From NCBI GenBank assembly GCA_964566075.1, contig CAZMHJ010000025.1, positions 1-14,966 of the forward strand: a DNA stretch of 14,966 nt. Reading direction: 5' to 3'. Both the position numbers and the translations under genes were made by a program. A model generated the notes under the pieces. It saw only the letters and a program-made list of their open reading frames with translations. It searched no databases and had not been told where the DNA came from. Origin of the DNA: CAZMHJ01 sp964566075 (lineage in GTDB: Bacteria; Patescibacteriota; Saccharimonadia; Saccharimonadales; CAIOMD01). Shown piece after piece: positions 13,011 to 14,966 of the stretch (position 1 is the first letter of the stretch; each line of letters opens with the position of its first letter).

Positions 13011-13745
13011 ATGGAGCAGTCGCAGCTAAAACATTTGCACGAATTCCAGCGGGTTTTACGCGACTACAAGCCAAGTCTCGAGATACTCGATATATTGCAA
13101 ACTAACCAGCTTGTTATTGTAGCCGGTCCGTCAGCCTCAGGCCGCAATACCATTATCAACTCACTTATCATGACGGGCAAATACCATTTTTTGGTTTCAG
13201 ATACGACCCGTCGCCCCCGCATAAATAACGGTATTCCAGAACGGAGTGGTGAGGAATACTGGTTTATAGACGAAGACACATTTTTGCATGGTCTTAAAAA
13301 CGGTGCATACCTAGAGGCGGCCATCATTCATAATCAACAAGTATCAGGTATCAGTATTCGTGAGCTATACGGCGCGGCTGAAACTGGACGTGTCGCAATT
13401 ACAGATATTGAAATTCAAGGTTGCGATAGTATTAAGAGTTTCAGTGATTCAACTATACCCATTTTTATTTTGCCACCAACATTCGAAGAATGGATGAAGC
13501 GTATGGATGGTAGGGGTGTTATGTCAGCAGACGAAAAGCGGCGCAGACTCATTAGCGCAGCAAACGAAATACAGTTGGCAACCCAGCGGTCATATTTTAA
13601 GTTTGTTATCAACTGGGATATTAAAGTCACGGTAGAAGAAATTCACGAACATATTATTAGTGGAAACTTTGGTGTTGCCGAACAAACAGCTGCCCATTCT
13701 CACGCCCAACAATTACTGGCAGACTTAGATAATTTTTTACGATAA
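13011..13745 (+). CDS. Guanylate-kinase-like protein with altered P-loop
   Basis: A 244-residue P-loop protein of the guanylate kinase fold. VIVAGPSASGRNTI (35-48) occupies the Walker A site, but the invariant Lys is Arg45 and the next residue is Asn46. Downstream, VSDTTRRPR (62-70) matches the GMP-binding TTRxPR loop, EEYWFI the family's YxF strand, DIEIQG (132-137) the EIDxQG motif, and IFILPPTFEEWMKRMDGRG (151-169) the lid region. The tyrosine of YG(T/S) is replaced by VSG (111-113). There is a 33-residue extension at the N-terminus. True GMK phosphorylates GMP to GDP. Here catalysis may be weakened or changed, so I give no gene symbol. TATAGT 8 nt before the ATG implies a leaderless mRNA. 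Confidence 0.85.
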   Translation: MEQSQLKHLHEFQRVLRDYKPSLEILDILQTNQLVIVAGPSASGRNTIINSLIMTGKYHFLVSDTTRRPRINNGIPERSGEEYWFIDEDTFLHGLKNGAYLEAAIIHNQQVSGISIRELYGAAETGRVAITDIEIQGCDSIKSFSDSTIPIFILPPTFEEWMKRMDGRGVMSADEKRRRLISAANEIQLATQRSYFKFVINWDIKVTVEEIHEHIISGNFGVAEQTAAHSHAQQLLADLDNFLR

Positions 13746-13763
13746 CAGATATAAATTAATACA

Positions 13764-13790
13764 TTAGCACTCTTGACACACGAGTGCTAA
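13764..13790 (+). promoter_or_regulatory. CIRCE operator (HrcA-binding site)
   Basis: A perfect CIRCE: TTAGCACTC (13764-13772), 9-nt spacer, GAGTGCTAA (13782-13790). This is the established binding site of HrcA and predicts heat-shock autoregulation of the hrcA-grpE operon. Confidence 0.97.
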
Positions 13791-13802
13791 CTTACTTATA
13801 CT
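13773..13802 (+). promoter_or_regulatory. hrcA-grpE promoter embedded in CIRCE
   Basis: TTGACA (13773-13778) fills the first six bases of the CIRCE spacer; TATACT (13797-13802) follows after 18 nt. HrcA bound to the operator would directly cover the -35. Confidence 0.85.
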
Positions 13803-13839
13803 AGATAGTGTTAGCAATGAGCTAGCGTGAGTGACAGAC

Positions 13840-14553
13840 ATGACTGACAGACAAGCAAGAATTTTAAACGCCATCGTTGAACAGTACGCAGAAGTTGCGG
13901 CCCCCGTGGGCTCGGTGTTACTGGCCAACCTTTTTGGCGTGTCGTCAGCCACCATCCGTGCCGAAATGGCCCGTCTAGAAGAGATGGGTTATATCGAACA
14001 GCCACACACTTCCGCTGGCCGTGTGCCAACAGACAAAGGCTATCGTTTCTATGTTAACCAGGTAACTGATGTTAACGAAACTGGTTTAGCGCCTTACGTG
14101 GATCGCAGTGCGAGAGCGATTGACGTTCGTGTACGCGGCGCTGGTGAGTCGGCTCAAGCAATCAAATCCGCAGTCGATAGCTTGGTCGAGATCACCCAAA
14201 ACTTAGCAATCGCCACTATCGGTGACCAACTGTATATGAGCGGCATCTCAAACCTGTTTAGCCAACCAGAATTTGCCGACGGCACAGCCGTGCACGAAGT
14301 CGCACAGCTACTTGATAACTTAGAACCATGGTTGCGCGAAGCACAGCCAAACGAACCACTGAGCGTCTATATTGGCCAAGAAAATCCAATTGGCAAAGCC
14401 AGCGGCTGTACGTTAATTGTGAGTCGATTCCGTAGCCCATACAGTGACCGCAGTTACATTGGTATTGTTGGTCCAACGCGCCAAAGCTATCGCACGGTCA
14501 TGAACTTAGTTCGTCACACCGGCCAAACACTAGAAGCAAGTTTATTCAGATAG
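13840..14553 (+). CDS. hrcA: Heat-inducible transcription repressor HrcA, short form
   Basis: HrcA represses chaperone operons by binding CIRCE as a dimer. The 237-residue protein keeps the winged helix (about 1-75) with SSATIRAEMARLEEMGYI and PHTSAGRVPTDKGYRFYV, and the C-terminal signatures LYMSGISNLFSQPEF and IGIVGPTRQSYRTVM. Usual length is about 340; roughly 100 residues are missing between the dimer helix (VEITQNL) and LYMSG, where the GAF-like core and inserted dimerising domain of the Thermotoga structure lie. I prefer the ATG at 13840 because MTDRQ matches family N-termini; an in-frame GTG at 13831 would add three residues. The perfect CIRCE upstream indicates that DNA binding is intact. 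grpE follows 9 nt later. Confidence 0.93.
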   Translation: MTDRQARILNAIVEQYAEVAAPVGSVLLANLFGVSSATIRAEMARLEEMGYIEQPHTSAGRVPTDKGYRFYVNQVTDVNETGLAPYVDRSARAIDVRVRGAGESAQAIKSAVDSLVEITQNLAIATIGDQLYMSGISNLFSQPEFADGTAVHEVAQLLDNLEPWLREAQPNEPLSVYIGQENPIGKASGCTLIVSRFRSPYSDRSYIGIVGPTRQSYRTVMNLVRHTGQTLEASLFR

Positions 14554-14562
14554 GGGAAAATA

Positions 14563-14966
14563 ATGACAAAGCCAAAGACACCAAAACAAGCTAAAGAAGA
14601 CGAAAAGTTAGTTGAGCTCACTGCAGACTTACAGCGAGTTCAAGCAGACTTTATAAACTATCGTCGCCGTACCGAAGAAGAAAAGGTACGGGCTTCGCAA
14701 GCTGGCAAAGAGCAAGCCGTGCTGGCACTATTACCCGTGCTTGATAATATCGAACGTGCCATTGCGCACGAACCTGCAGATATTAAAGATCACCAATGGG
14801 TAAAAGGTGTGAGTGCGATTGCTGCACAGCTCGAATCACAGCTTGAGGCAATTGGCCTTAAAAAAATTGGTGTTGTTGGCGAGCCATTTGATCCAAACAT
14901 GCACGAAGCGGTCAGTATGGGCGAAGGTGATGGTGACACAGAGGTGATAGCCGCAGTTTTACAGAC
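14563..14966 (+). CDS. grpE: Nucleotide exchange factor GrpE, cut by window end
   Basis: GrpE releases ADP from DnaK and acts as a thermosensor. The first 134 residues are visible: a lysine-rich N-terminus, a long helix with LQRVQADFINYRRRTEEEK (about 24-42), LLPVLDNIERAI (58-69), and the start of the beta domain, VGEPFDPNMHEAV. The final part lies beyond the window. AGGGG lies 6 nt before the ATG, and the gene is 9 nt after hrcA, so both are transcribed from the CIRCE-controlled promoter. dnaK would be expected next, outside this window. Confidence 0.97.
   Translation, partial: MTKPKTPKQAKEDEKLVELTADLQRVQADFINYRRRTEEEKVRASQAGKEQAVLALLPVLDNIERAIAHEPADIKDHQWVKGVSAIAAQLESQLEAIGLKKIGVVGEPFDPNMHEAVSMGEGDGDTEVIAAVLQ

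Noticed and set aside
1..14966. CRISPR arrays, insertion sequences, phage genes
   Set aside because: No evenly spaced repeats, transposase motifs or phage structural genes were seen on either strand.

Overview
The window looks like chromosomal DNA from a small-genome, AT-leaning bacterium, most likely a Candidatus Saccharibacteria (TM7) / CPR-type organism. That placement is inferred from compact housekeeping proteins, shortened TilS and HrcA, a glycine-rich RRM protein and a stand-alone ATP-cone; it was not checked by phylogeny. TGA acts as a normal stop (the two membrane-protein genes end in it), so the standard code applies.

Layout, left to right. An initiator tRNA (minus strand, cut by the window edge) is followed by a minus-strand ftsB/divIC-like division gene and a plus-strand tRNA with anticodon CAT that resembles tRNA-Ile2 (lysidine type). 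Next is an orphan 91-residue gene of unusual composition facing an RRM RNA-binding protein gene across a perfect bidirectional terminator. Positions 4240 to 1644 hold a tightly coupled four-gene minus-strand operon: a 2-TM protein, a CcdA/DsbD-like 6-TM protein lacking the two usual cysteines, a stand-alone ATP-cone protein, and a FAD-dependent disulfide oxidoreductase. Divergent from it is an intact ORF that reads as a P-type ATPase with every membrane segment removed and all phosphorylation motifs altered. Then comes a strong sigma70-type promoter driving a short, heavily folded transcript with a 26-codon ORF and its own terminator, then an elongator tRNA-Met preceded by a 20-nt copy of its own 5' end.

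From 5871 the plus strand is mostly housekeeping: tilS, ftsH, murJ, lepA and a HIT-family gene, facing a bcp-type peroxiredoxin gene. After it come a guanylate-kinase-like gene with an altered P-loop, and a CIRCE-controlled hrcA-grpE heat-shock operon cut by the right edge.

Themes. All three CAU-anticodon tRNAs (initiator Met, Ile2-like, elongator Met) and TilS, the enzyme that tells Ile2 from Met, lie within 7 kb. Several genes have a -10 box only 7 to 11 nt before the ATG, suggesting leaderless mRNAs, while others carry clear Shine-Dalgarno sites. The best candidates for undescribed biology are the membrane-less P-type ATPase, the four-gene redox/ATP-cone operon beside it, the structured RNA/peptide at 5385-5567, and the partial tRNA repeat at 5619-5718.
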